Assembly (NCBI RefSeq): GCF_026393345.1
Contig: NZ_JAPLAI010000069.1
Location: 4,589-53,539, forward strand
Reading direction: 5' to 3'
DNA length: 48,951 nt
Origin: Microbacterium sp.
GTDB taxonomy: Bacteria; Actinomycetota; Actinomycetes; Actinomycetales; Microbacteriaceae
In this document: positions 1-8,176 of the stretch, in pieces
How positions within the stretch are numbered: the first letter of the stretch is position 1
Layout of the letters: every line of letters starts with the position of its first letter
The notes under the pieces: model-generated
What the model was told of the DNA's origin: nothing
What the model saw: only the letters and a program-made list of their open reading frames with translations
Databases searched by the model: none
Program-made: the position numbers and the translations under genes

Positions 1-65
1 GCCTCGATATCAAATAGCGCAAGTCCGTCATTGTCGCCCGGTCCAGTCAGATCGATAGTGGAGTC

Positions 66-614
66 ATGCCGATCTTCAGTTTCCTCACCACCAAGCCGTC
101 AACGCTGCCGGAGGGCACTCGGCTGTACGAGCTGACACCGCGACCCCACGCCTCTCAGAAGCACCCGTTGCCAGACGATCTGCAGCGCGCCCACTACCTG
201 GCAGACGGGCCAGAGCTGCTCCCTGACGCAGAACTGGTCATCCCGGCTGAAGGACAGCTGATGTTCGAGCGGCCGGGATCCGGTCCGGGCAGGGGCGGCG
301 TGGTTCGACTGCTGCTGAATGTGCGCAAGCCGGGAATCAGCCGTGATCAGTTCGCCCGTCATTGGCGTGAAGTGCATGCTCCGATGGCGATCGGCATGAA
401 CCCGCACTACGACTACTACACGACGAACATCGCCACTGATCCGGACAGTACCTGGGATGGCGTGCTGCAGGAGTGGTTTCCCAGTCGGGAAGCATTCGAG
501 GAGCACGAGGCCGGGCTCGGCAACCTGAAGAAAGAAGTCTCGGACGATTACCAGCACTTCCTTGCCGACTCGGCCGAGTGCCCGCAGTGGATCGGAGTCG
601 AGGTCGAATCATGA
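66..614 (+). CDS. EthD-domain protein
   Basis: A 182-residue protein whose C-terminal half (about residues 80-180) resembles the EthD / dimeric ferredoxin-like family. The segment RKPGISRDQFARHWREVHAP is the characteristic start of that domain. The first 75 residues are an extension not expected in a minimal EthD protein of about 100 residues and may be a degenerate second copy of the fold. EthD-like proteins accompany catabolic operons, with an unclear auxiliary or small-molecule-binding role. The stop overlaps the next start by 4 bp, so it is probably co-translated with the dehydrogenase. A hexamer GATAGT at 54-59 sits 6 nt before the ATG, compatible with a leaderless start. The specific function is unknown. 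Confidence 0.75.
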   Translation: MPIFSFLTTKPSTLPEGTRLYELTPRPHASQKHPLPDDLQRAHYLADGPELLPDAELVIPAEGQLMFERPGSGPGRGGVVRLLLNVRKPGISRDQFARHWREVHAPMAIGMNPHYDYYTTNIATDPDSTWDGVLQEWFPSREAFEEHEAGLGNLKKEVSDDYQHFLADSAECPQWIGVEVES

Positions 615-1354
615 CCGCGCTGCCCGGGCTGACCGGCAAACGGATCCTGGTGACCGCGGGCGGCTCTGGCATCGGCCTCGCCACGGTGCGCCGGCTGGTG
701 GAATCGGGGGCACAGGTCACTGTTACGGACATCGACGGCGACCGTGTCGCGTCGGTCGTGGCCGAGCTCGGTGATGACCGCGTTTCGGGAGCGGTCGCAG
801 ACGCTGGTGATCCCGTCGCGGCCGATCGCGCCTTCCAGGCAGCCGTCGAGCGCTGGGGCGCGCTCGACGGCCTGTTCAACAACGCGGGCATCACAGCCCC
901 GAGGGTGCCGCTCGCCGAGCTCGATCCGGAGGTTGCCCAGCGGGTCGCATCGGTGAACGTGCTCGGCACGTTCCGGATGATGCAGAAGATGATCCGTCAT
1001 CTCGACGGGCGGACTGGGGTGATCCTGAACAACTCGTCCGGCACCGCCCTGGGATCCGCTCCGAACACCGGCTTCTATTCGGCGACGAAAGCGGCGGTGA
1101 TCTCCCTCACCAGGACTGCGGCAGTGGAGGCCGCCCCGGTGGTCAGGGTCAACGCGATCCTCCCCGGTCCGACGGAGACACCCACCCTGCTGGCCGCATC
1201 GGTCGAACGGAAGGCGCAGTTCCTCGCCGATGTCCCGCTGGGCCGGTTCGGGAAGCCCGACGAGATCGCGGCGCTGGCGGCGTGGCTGCTCAGCGACGAG
1301 GCGTCGTTCATCACAGGTGGCGTGTTCACGGCCGATGGTGGTGTCACCGCCTGA
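611..1354 (+). CDS. Short-chain dehydrogenase/reductase (SDR)
   Basis: A 247-residue classical SDR with an NAD(P)-dependent oxidoreductase role on an unknown alcohol or ketone. Visible are the dinucleotide-binding glycine motif (TAGGSGIG, residues 15-22), NNAG after the central strand, a serine followed by YSATK as catalytic Tyr and Lys, and a C-terminal SFITGGVFTADGG segment typical of the family. The ATG at 611 was chosen over a longer open frame because it overlaps the EthD stop (ATGA) and gives the normal SDR length. It shares one base with the start of the amidohydrolase downstream, so the three genes form one tightly packed operon. Confidence 0.9.
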   Translation: MTALPGLTGKRILVTAGGSGIGLATVRRLVESGAQVTVTDIDGDRVASVVAELGDDRVSGAVADAGDPVAADRAFQAAVERWGALDGLFNNAGITAPRVPLAELDPEVAQRVASVNVLGTFRMMQKMIRHLDGRTGVILNNSSGTALGSAPNTGFYSATKAAVISLTRTAAVEAAPVVRVNAILPGPTETPTLLAASVERKAQFLADVPLGRFGKPDEIAALAAWLLSDEASFITGGVFTADGGVTA

Positions 1355-2214
1355 TGGGGCGTGCACCGATCGTCGACGCGCAGATCCACTGCTTCGAGAG
1401 CGACCACGCGGGGCGCCCGTGGACCGGTAAAGGCAGCCCGTTGCACGAAGCAACCGGAGCGCAGACGATCGAACGAATGGATCGTGCCGGTGTCGACGCG
1501 GCCGTGCTGGTCTCCCCCTGGCTGAATTACCTGGCGGATGCTTCGTACTCGTTGGAGGTCGCGGCCGCCTATCCAGGACGTTTTGCGGTAGTGGCTCCGA
1601 TCGACCTGACCCGCGCCGACCCGGCCGGCATCGTCGATGACCTGATCGCGCACCCACACGGTGCGGGGCTGCGGCAGATGCTGTGGAGTCCGGCGTCGCG
1701 GGAGGCCGTGCGCGATGGCCGCCTGGATGATGTCTTCAACCGTATGGAGGATGCCGGTGTTCCGCTGTGCCTGGCTCTGGGCGGGGGCACTGCGGAAGCC
1801 GTCTGGATCGCGAGCCGGTTCCCCGCCCTCCCGGTGTTGATCGATCATCTGGGTTTACCCGCCTCGCCAGCCCCGCCTGCACCGGGGGAACCGTTCGCGA
1901 CACTGGCCGACATTTTGGCGCTGTCCGACTACCCGAACGTGCAAGTGAAGGTCACCGGGATGCCGGCTCTCTCACACCAGCCATACCCGTACACAGATCT
2001 GCGGGACGCGTTGCGGCGCCTGATCGACTCGTTCGGGCCCGAACGAGTGCTGTGGGGCACGGACTGGACACGGGTACACGCCTTCCATACCTACCAAGAG
2101 GGTGTCGACTGGATCGCGGACGCCGGGCTGAGCGCCATAGAACTCGCTCGCGTGCGGGGTGCGAACGCGTTCGAGCTGTTCTTCCGCACGCGGCGCTTCG
2201 TCCCGATCGGTTAG
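1354..2214 (+). CDS. Amidohydrolase family protein (COG3618-like)
   Basis: A 286-residue metal-dependent hydrolase of the amidohydrolase-2 TIM-barrel type, the group that contains 2-pyrone-4,6-dicarboxylate lactonase and L-fucono-lactonase-like enzymes. It starts with VDAQIH, has LIDHLG in mid-protein and WGTDW near the C-terminus, where the metal-site Asp is expected. The substrate cannot be read from the sequence; a lactone or a ring-cleavage product is plausible in this context. The start is the ATG that shares its A with the SDR stop (TGATG). It converges on the class II aldolase gene, with only 32 bp between the stops and a weak 5-bp hairpin at 2215-2229. Confidence 0.85.
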   Translation: MGRAPIVDAQIHCFESDHAGRPWTGKGSPLHEATGAQTIERMDRAGVDAAVLVSPWLNYLADASYSLEVAAAYPGRFAVVAPIDLTRADPAGIVDDLIAHPHGAGLRQMLWSPASREAVRDGRLDDVFNRMEDAGVPLCLALGGGTAEAVWIASRFPALPVLIDHLGLPASPAPPAPGEPFATLADILALSDYPNVQVKVTGMPALSHQPYPYTDLRDALRRLIDSFGPERVLWGTDWTRVHAFHTYQEGVDWIADAGLSAIELARVRGANAFELFFRTRRFVPIG

Positions 2215-2246
2215 AGCCCCCGGAGGGCTGGCGGTCTGCGCCTCGT

Positions 2247-2996
2247 TCACAGGCTGCTCTGTCTGACCAGATAGTCGAATCCGGCGTGTATCTGCGACTG
2301 CGGCCATCCCTGCACGGCCAAGTCGTCGTCGGACATGGCCGACTCGATCCCTCCAGCGGTGAGGGCCTGCAACAGGACGCAGGTGGCTCGCTCCAGTAGA
2401 ACCGATCGCATGACCGATGCGGCGACATCGTCGCCGGTCATCACGAATCCGTGTTGAGGGATGAGCACGCCGATACTGTCGCCAAGGGTGGCGGCAAGCT
2501 GCTGTCCGAGCGCCCTGTTCCGGATCAGCGACGCAGTCTCGGTGAAGCGCGGCAGCTGCTGCCTGGTGAATTCGATCCCGGCGTGGCTGAGTGCGCGCAT
2601 CGGTTCACCTGTGGCACACCATGCGTTCACGTTGTCACTGTGCGCGTGCGCCACGGATCCGACGTCGAGTCTGGCCTCGTACACCCCGGCGTGAATGAAC
2701 CATTCGATGTGGCGGGGGCCCGTACCGGCGATGACATCGCCGTTCCAGCCGACGAGGTGGACCTGGTCGGGCTCTATCTCGTCGAACCCGAGTCCTGACG
2801 CCTTCATCCAGAAACCGCGTCCCTGCGGATCGCGAACGGACACGTGGCCCCACACGAAGTCGGTGAGGCCTCCGTACGCGAGCGCCTTGCTGGCACGGCT
2901 GACCTGGAGAGCAGCGGAAACGTCGTCGGTCGGGGCGGCAGCGAAGCCCGAGCGCTGCGTGGACTCGGCGGTGTACCCGCGGTGCTGATCGACCAT
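2247..2996 (-). CDS. Class II aldolase/adducin family protein
   Basis: A 249-residue protein of the zinc-dependent class II aldolase/adducin family, which includes fuculose-phosphate aldolase, ribulose-5-phosphate 4-epimerase and several aromatic or sugar acid decarboxylases. Zinc-ligand histidines are visible in VAHAHSDN and further on in IPQHGFV. The reading frame stays open upstream to 3167, but the ATG at 2996 was preferred because it lies 4 bp after the aldehyde dehydrogenase stop and begins just before the conserved region. It is the last gene of a three-gene reverse operon with the aldehyde and alcohol dehydrogenases. The substrate is unknown. Confidence 0.88.
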   Translation of the reverse strand: MVDQHRGYTAESTQRSGFAAAPTDDVSAALQVSRASKALAYGGLTDFVWGHVSVRDPQGRGFWMKASGLGFDEIEPDQVHLVGWNGDVIAGTGPRHIEWFIHAGVYEARLDVGSVAHAHSDNVNAWCATGEPMRALSHAGIEFTRQQLPRFTETASLIRNRALGQQLAATLGDSIGVLIPQHGFVMTGDDVAASVMRSVLLERATCVLLQALTAGGIESAMSDDDLAVQGWPQSQIHAGFDYLVRQSSL

Positions 2997-3000
2997 CGAT

Positions 3001-4497
3001 TCAGTGCCCGGCCGCGATCGACTCATCGCCGAAGAGCACGCTGACGTTCTTCGACTGGGTCCAGGACAGCAATTCCTCGTGATTCTCCTCGCGTCCGATA
3101 CCGGAGTCCTTGTACCCGCCGAATCCGGTGCCGAGGAAGTGCCTGCTGGTCTCGTTGATCCAGACATACCCGGCCTGGATGTCGCGGGCGAACGAATGCG
3201 CGAGGCGAAGATCGTTCGTATACGCGCTGGCGGTCAGGCCGTAGTGGACGCTGTTGGCGATGGTGAGCGCCTCGTCGTAGTCGTCGAAGGGCATCGCCAC
3301 GAGCACTGGGCCGAAGATCTCCTCCTGCGCCAGGCGTCCGTAAGGGTCGACGTTGTCGAACAGCGTCGGGCGGACGAAAAGGCCGTTGGCGAGCTCCCCG
3401 TCGGTTACCTGATAGCCGCCAGCGACGAGGTCGTAGCCGGCGGATTTTCCGAGCTCGATGTAGCTCATCACCTTGTCGAACTGCTGCTTGTTCACGATCG
3501 AGGCGGTGTCAGTGCTCTCGTCGTGCGGCGGCCCCGACCGCATGGCCTCCATCTGCTCGCCGAGAGCGTCGACCACCTGCCGATGGATGCTCCGGTGCAC
3601 GATCAGCCGCGACGTGGAGCCGCAGGACTGCCCCTGCCAGGTGAAGTTCATGCCGCGCAGGGCGCCGGCGACCGCTTTGTCGACGTCGGCGTCCGGGAAG
3701 ATCACCAGCGGGTTCTTCCCGCCCAGCTCGAGCGAGACGTGCTTGATCCCGACCTCTGCGGCACGGCGCTGGATCATCCGTCCGGTGGGGTCCGCACCGA
3801 TGAACGCGAGGCGGTGCACATCGGGGTGGACCACGAGTGCGTCGCCGGCCTCATGTCCATAGCCGGTGATGATGTTCACCACGCCGGGGGGGAAGATCTC
3901 GCTGATGATGTCGGCCGCGGCCAGCGAGGAGAGAGATGTGTGCTCCGAGGGCTTGGTGACGACGGTGTTGCCCGCGGCCAGTGCCCCTGCCATCTTGCCG
4001 ACCGTGAACAGCAGCGGGTGGTTGAAGGCGCTGATCCGGCCCACGACGCCGTAGGGCTGACGCATCGAGTACATCAGCCGTTCGCTGCTGGACGGGATGG
4101 TCGCGCCTTGCGCTTCAAGCACGAGCCCGGCGAAATACCGCAGCTGTCCGGCGGTGACTTTGCTGTCGAACCGCATCTCGTGCAGGGGGCTGCCGTTGTC
4201 CAGCGAGTCCAGCGATGCGAGCCGCTCGCTGTTCTCTTCGATGGCATCGGCGAGGCGGTCCAAGTATTGAGCGCGCTGCAGCGGCTCGAGAGCCGCCCAG
4301 GCGGGGAAGGCGTCTTTCGCGGCCTGCACGGCGTCGTCGACGTCGGCCGCTGTCAGCCGGGGGATCGTGGTGATGATCTGACCGGTGGAGGGATTGAGGA
4401 CATCGATGGTCTGTCCGTCGCGTGCTCCTCGACGTTCCCCGCCGATCAAGGCGAGGTTGGAGATGTCGGTCGGGAGTGCGTTGCTGGTAGTGCTCAC
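3001..4497 (-). CDS. Aldehyde dehydrogenase (NAD(P)+)
   Basis: A 498-residue member of the aldehyde dehydrogenase superfamily, full length. It would oxidise an aldehyde to the carboxylate. The catalytic cysteine is in GQSCGST (about residue 292), the general-base glutamate in LELGG (about 257) and the oxyanion asparagine in AFNHP (about 159). The EEIFGP motif near the C-terminus is present. The gene starts 15 bp after the iron-type alcohol dehydrogenase and is followed after 4 bp by the aldolase, so the three are almost certainly one transcript. The pairing suggests stepwise oxidation of an alcohol to an acid, possibly of an aldehyde released by the aldolase. The substrate is not determinable. 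Confidence 0.95.
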   Translation of the reverse strand: MSTTSNALPTDISNLALIGGERRGARDGQTIDVLNPSTGQIITTIPRLTAADVDDAVQAAKDAFPAWAALEPLQRAQYLDRLADAIEENSERLASLDSLDNGSPLHEMRFDSKVTAGQLRYFAGLVLEAQGATIPSSSERLMYSMRQPYGVVGRISAFNHPLLFTVGKMAGALAAGNTVVTKPSEHTSLSSLAAADIISEIFPPGVVNIITGYGHEAGDALVVHPDVHRLAFIGADPTGRMIQRRAAEVGIKHVSLELGGKNPLVIFPDADVDKAVAGALRGMNFTWQGQSCGSTSRLIVHRSIHRQVVDALGEQMEAMRSGPPHDESTDTASIVNKQQFDKVMSYIELGKSAGYDLVAGGYQVTDGELANGLFVRPTLFDNVDPYGRLAQEEIFGPVLVAMPFDDYDEALTIANSVHYGLTASAYTNDLRLAHSFARDIQAGYVWINETSRHFLGTGFGGYKDSGIGREENHEELLSWTQSKNVSVLFGDESIAAGH

Positions 4498-4512
4498 TGG
4501 GGCGTCTTTCGA

Positions 4513-5598
4513 TCAGGCGGGGGTGGCCGCGCGCGTGGCAAGGTTGAGAAGGTCGTCGTCGCTAGCGGGCCGGCGGTTGTTGTTGCGGAACGGGCTGGCT
4601 GACCCGGCACGGAAGAACTCCTGCGCAGCATCAGTGGGGAGCTCGTTCTTGTAGAACGCAGTCGGGATGGCGGCCTCCGCGTATAGGGCGGGGAGTGCAT
4701 CGATCTCCGCGATCACATCCGAGCTGACCACCGAGCGGTTGAACTCGGCAACCAGAGGAAGCACGACACTGTTCTGGCGGCCGTGCGCGATGCGGATCTT
4801 CGACGACGCGGTGATCGCGTGTACGAGGCTGAGCCCGGCGTTGCCGCAGGCGAAGTTCGCCATGGTGGATGCCTCGAGCAGTCGCTGCAGATCCTCGGCG
4901 CGGCGCTCTCGCAGGGCCCGGGGGAGGACATCCCGGATAGTCCGAACGGCGTGAAGGGCCGCGGAGTCCGTGAAGTACGTGGCGCCGTTGGCCCAGAGAG
5001 CCTCGAACCCGTGGCTGAGCGCATCGGCCGCTGCGTCCCGCATCGGCACCTCCGGTAGGCCGATGAGGTGTCTACCGTCGAGGATCGCGATGTCGGGCTC
5101 ATACCCCCAGCCGCGAATGCCGACGTTCGTGGCGCTATCCGTGTCGTACAGCACGAATGCATTGGAGACTTCCGAGCCGGACCCGGCGGTCGTGGGGATC
5201 GCGATGAATGGCGCGGGCCTGACCGGTGCCCGGTCGACGCCCTTGTACTCGACGACACGCCCGGAGTTCGTCAGCAGCAACGCGACTGCCTTGGCAAGGC
5301 TCAGTGCGCTTCCTCCTCCGACCCCGACGACGAGGTCGGCACCGGCTTGCCGGGCCAGCTCGGTAGCGTGCTCGGCGGCGGAGATCGTGGGGTCGACGTC
5401 GGCGAGAGATTCAGAGACGAGCGACTCACCGAGGAGATTCTCGATGTTCGAGAGCAGGCCGATGCGTTTCAGCCCGGCGTCGCCGATGAGTGCAACGCGT
5501 TGACCGCCCAGCGTTGCGACGTGCGTGGCCAACTCGGCCGTCGACCCGAGGCCCGTGTGGACTCGGGTCGGTGTGGTGTACAAGGGGCTCTTGGTCAT
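4513..5598 (-). CDS. Iron-containing alcohol dehydrogenase
   Basis: A 361-residue group III (iron-activated) alcohol dehydrogenase. Visible are the nucleotide-binding GVGGGSALSLAKA, the PTTAGSGSEV motif, and metal ligands in DALSHGFEAL (Asp and His) plus two histidines in HAITASSKIRIAHG. Length and motifs fit a general alcohol or aldehyde reductase better than maleylacetate reductase, a distant relative found in aromatic operons. The frame is open up to 5685, but ATG 5598 matches the usual N-terminus (YTTPTRVHTGLGS). It is the first gene of the reverse operon and divergent from the LysR gene, which probably controls it. Confidence 0.9.
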   Translation of the reverse strand: MTKSPLYTTPTRVHTGLGSTAELATHVATLGGQRVALIGDAGLKRIGLLSNIENLLGESLVSESLADVDPTISAAEHATELARQAGADLVVGVGGGSALSLAKAVALLLTNSGRVVEYKGVDRAPVRPAPFIAIPTTAGSGSEVSNAFVLYDTDSATNVGIRGWGYEPDIAILDGRHLIGLPEVPMRDAAADALSHGFEALWANGATYFTDSAALHAVRTIRDVLPRALRERRAEDLQRLLEASTMANFACGNAGLSLVHAITASSKIRIAHGRQNSVVLPLVAEFNRSVVSSDVIAEIDALPALYAEAAIPTAFYKNELPTDAAQEFFRAGSASPFRNNNRRPASDDDLLNLATRAATPA

Positions 5599-5760
5599 GA
5601 TCAACTTCGATCCTGTGCGTTCCGCAACAGTGGTGGTGGACGTTTGCCAGACTAGGCGGGTCGCGGCCGAGCGAGGAAAGACCAAGCTCCCGCGACTTAT
5701 TGTTATGCTCGTATGAATGGTCCGGCAACGAGGTCGTGACCATCTCGTGAGGAGTCAGCG
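5599..5760. promoter_or_regulatory. Divergent control region between alcohol dehydrogenase and LysR genes
   Basis: This 162-bp divergent intergenic region has an unusually A/T-rich patch at about 5696-5718 (around ATTGTTATGCTCG) in otherwise GC-rich DNA. This is the usual arrangement for a LysR regulator that binds the shared region and controls both itself and the operon opposite. No clear T-N11-A palindrome could be assigned by eye. AGGAG just before 5761 is the ribosome binding site of the LysR gene. Confidence 0.5.
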
Positions 5761-6672
5761 ATGTCGATCGAAATCCGGCATCTGCGGCAGTTTCTCGCCG
5801 TAGCGGAAGAGTTGCATTTCACGCGTGCCGCAGAGCGTCTTCATCTCGCGCAACCTGCGCTGAGCGCGCAGATCAAAAAGCTCGAGCAGGAGCTGCAGAT
5901 CAGGTTATTCGAGCGAAACACGCGCGCCGTCGAGTTGACTCCGGCGGGTGAGGAGCTGGCAGCGCAGGCACGTCTGGTGGTCGAGAGCTACGACAGCACG
6001 TTGGCGACGGCCGCAAAGCTGCGTGGAGGCGGGGCCGGGAATGTCAGCGTCGGGGTATCGTCCCGGTTCCGGCCGGCTTTGCGTCGTTCGATTCTCAGCC
6101 AGCTCGCCACGGTTGCGCCCGGGCTCACCTTGGACATTGTCTCGGAGAGCAGCGTCCGCCTCGTGCAGGCGGTCGCTGACGGGCGCATCGACGCCGCAGT
6201 AGTCGTCGCTCCTGCGAACATCGCGACTCTCCGCGCCCTGCGAGTGCGGGATACGCACATGGTGGCAACCCTGCCGGAGACGCATCCATTGTCCAGTGCG
6301 GAGTCGGTGACACTCTGGGAGTTGCGGGACGAACGGTGGATTCTGCCGAGCTCCGACGTCTACGCGTCGAACTCGCTCATGCATGCCATGTGCGTCGAGG
6401 CCGGCTTCCGGCTCAAGGTTGCAGCTACCGCGAGCAGCAACTACGACGATGACTTCGTCGGTGTCTCCGAAGGCCACGGCATCGAAGTGGTTCCGGACGT
6501 GTTCACCCGCCCCGGGGCGATCCCTGGGGTGACTTTTGTGCCCGTGGACGGTCCCACGCTCCCGATCTACTTGATCGCCCGAGCTGAGAACGATTCCCGC
6601 CTGCTGGGGCCGGTTTTCAAGGCTGTGGCTGCGACGATGGGCGAAGAAGGACCGGTCCTCGCCGTCGCGTGA
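5761..6672 (+). CDS. LysR-family transcriptional regulator
   Basis: A 303-residue LysR-type regulator with the standard layout: an N-terminal winged helix-turn-helix (about residues 5-62, with FTRAAERLHLAQPALSAQI as the recognition region) and a C-terminal periplasmic-binding-protein-like effector domain. The N-terminus (IEIRHLRQFLAVAEELHFTRAA) is like CatR/BenM-type regulators of aromatic catabolism, which suggests an aromatic or organic acid inducer. AGGAG lies 9 nt before the ATG. It is transcribed away from the alcohol dehydrogenase operon and towards the O-demethylase pair, and could regulate either or both. Confidence 0.93.
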   Translation: MSIEIRHLRQFLAVAEELHFTRAAERLHLAQPALSAQIKKLEQELQIRLFERNTRAVELTPAGEELAAQARLVVESYDSTLATAAKLRGGGAGNVSVGVSSRFRPALRRSILSQLATVAPGLTLDIVSESSVRLVQAVADGRIDAAVVVAPANIATLRALRVRDTHMVATLPETHPLSSAESVTLWELRDERWILPSSDVYASNSLMHAMCVEAGFRLKVAATASSNYDDDFVGVSEGHGIEVVPDVFTRPGAIPGVTFVPVDGPTLPIYLIARAENDSRLLGPVFKAVAATMGEEGPVLAVA

Positions 6673-6817
6673 CCCAGAAGTTCTGTCGTGCAGAATTCCC
6701 TTCAAGAAGCGTTCGCGGTGCGGGCACCATCAGTCGGTGTAAGGGCGCAGTCGCCCCTATCTAGCCGACGAGTGCGATCGAAGGATCGCGCTCGGTGAAC
6801 CGCAGGAAGTGCCGACG

Positions 6818-8176
6818 ATGTCCGAAAGCCTTGAGTCCGCCATCAATGCCGCCGGAGGACCGATTGAGTTCCTCCGCAACCGCAGCGCCCGTGCACACAC
6901 GTTGCCGGTGCCCGCCGAGCACACGAACTGGCAGGAGGAGCAGCGCGCCTGGCGTGACACTGTCGCCCTCATGGACCAGTCGCACCACATGACCGACCTG
7001 TTCCTGCGCGGCCCCGACGCGCTGCGGCTGCTCACCGACCTCGGTGTGAACAGCTTCAAGAACTTCGGGACCGATCGCGCCAAGCAGCTCATCGTAACCA
7101 GCCCCGAGGGGCACTACATCGGCGACGTCATCCTGTTCCATCTGCCCGATGGCACGTTCAACCTGGTCGGTCGCGAGATCGTGATGGACTGGGTCCAGTT
7201 CCATCTGGAGACGGGTGACTACGATGCGACAGCCGAGCGCGACGACAACACGGCGGTGCGCGAGAAGGGCAAGAACCCGACGCTCTACCGTTACGAGCTT
7301 CAGGGCCCGAACGCGAATGCCCTCGTCGCCAAGGCGATCGGCGGCGAGGTCCCCGAGGTCCGCTTCTTCCACGTGGCGACCTTCCAGATCGCCGGCCACG
7401 AGGTGCACGCCCTGCGTCACGGCATGGCAGGTCAGCCCGGATACGAGCTCTTCGGACCCTGGGCCGACGGTGCGGACGTCCTCGCTGCCCTGCTGGCCGC
7501 CGGTGAGGGACTCGACCTGAAGCGGGTCGGCGCCAAGGCGTATGCGACGGCCAACGTGGCATCCGGGTGGATCCCCCCGACGCTGCCCGGTATCTTCTCC
7601 GGAGAGTCGACGCGTGCATTCCGCGAATGGCTCCCCGTCGACAACATCGGAGCGCTCGGAGGCAGCCTGAACTACGACCGCATCGAGGACTACTACCTCA
7701 CCCCGTTCGACCTCGGATACGACTATGTGGTCTCGTTCGATCACGACTTCATCGGCAAGAAGGCGCTGGAGAAGGTCGCCGCGGCGCCGCACCGTAAGAA
7801 GGTCAGCCTGGTGTGGAACCCCGAGGACCTCGGGCGCGCGTTCGCGAGCCTCTTCGAGCCGTCCGGGCAGCGTGCGAAGCTGATCAACCTGCCGAAGCCG
7901 CGTTACGCCATTTACCAGAAGGACGCGGTGCTCATCGGCGACCGTCTCGTCGGTGTCTCCATGGACCTCGGCTACATCTCCAACGAGCAGGTGTTCCTGT
8001 CGTTGGCGTCGGTGGACTCCGACCTCGCTGAGGGAACAGAGGTCACCGTGCTGTGGGGCGAGGACCCGCTGTCGAGCAAGCCGGGCGTCGAGCCGCACAC
8101 GCAGATCGCCATCCGCGCGACAGTGGCGCCCGCGCCGTACCACCAGTACGCCCGCGAAGCGTACCGGGACAAGTGA
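6818..8176 (+). CDS. LigM-like tetrahydrofolate-dependent aryl O-demethylase
   Basis: A 452-residue protein of the GcvT/aminomethyltransferase fold. It resembles LigM and DesA, which move a methyl group from vanillate, 3-O-methylgallate or syringate to tetrahydrofolate. Recognisable features are the INAAGGP start, TNWQEEQRAWRDTVALMDQS, LGVNSFKNF, IGDVILF and NLVGRE, all shared with LigM as I recall it, and a C-terminal GcvT barrel. ATG 6818 was chosen over the GTG at 6809 because AGGAAG (6804-6809) is then correctly spaced. The stop shares a base with the next start, so the two proteins are translationally coupled. The substrate is inferred to be a methoxylated aromatic acid. Confidence 0.85.
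   Translation: MSESLESAINAAGGPIEFLRNRSARAHTLPVPAEHTNWQEEQRAWRDTVALMDQSHHMTDLFLRGPDALRLLTDLGVNSFKNFGTDRAKQLIVTSPEGHYIGDVILFHLPDGTFNLVGREIVMDWVQFHLETGDYDATAERDDNTAVREKGKNPTLYRYELQGPNANALVAKAIGGEVPEVRFFHVATFQIAGHEVHALRHGMAGQPGYELFGPWADGADVLAALLAAGEGLDLKRVGAKAYATANVASGWIPPTLPGIFSGESTRAFREWLPVDNIGALGGSLNYDRIEDYYLTPFDLGYDYVVSFDHDFIGKKALEKVAAAPHRKKVSLVWNPEDLGRAFASLFEPSGQRAKLINLPKPRYAIYQKDAVLIGDRLVGVSMDLGYISNEQVFLSLASVDSDLAEGTEVTVLWGEDPLSSKPGVEPHTQIAIRATVAPAPYHQYAREAYRDK

Noticed and set aside
1..65. 3' end of an upstream gene
   Set aside because: All frames close within 65 bp or continue without recognisable sequence; nothing can be assigned.
3004..4602. Long forward frame opposite the aldehyde dehydrogenase
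   Set aside because: Shadow of a complete aldehyde dehydrogenase with intact catalytic residues.
4513..5598. Maleylacetate reductase
   Set aside because: Same superfamily and plausible context, but PTTAGSGSEV and the remaining motifs fit general iron-type alcohol dehydrogenases.
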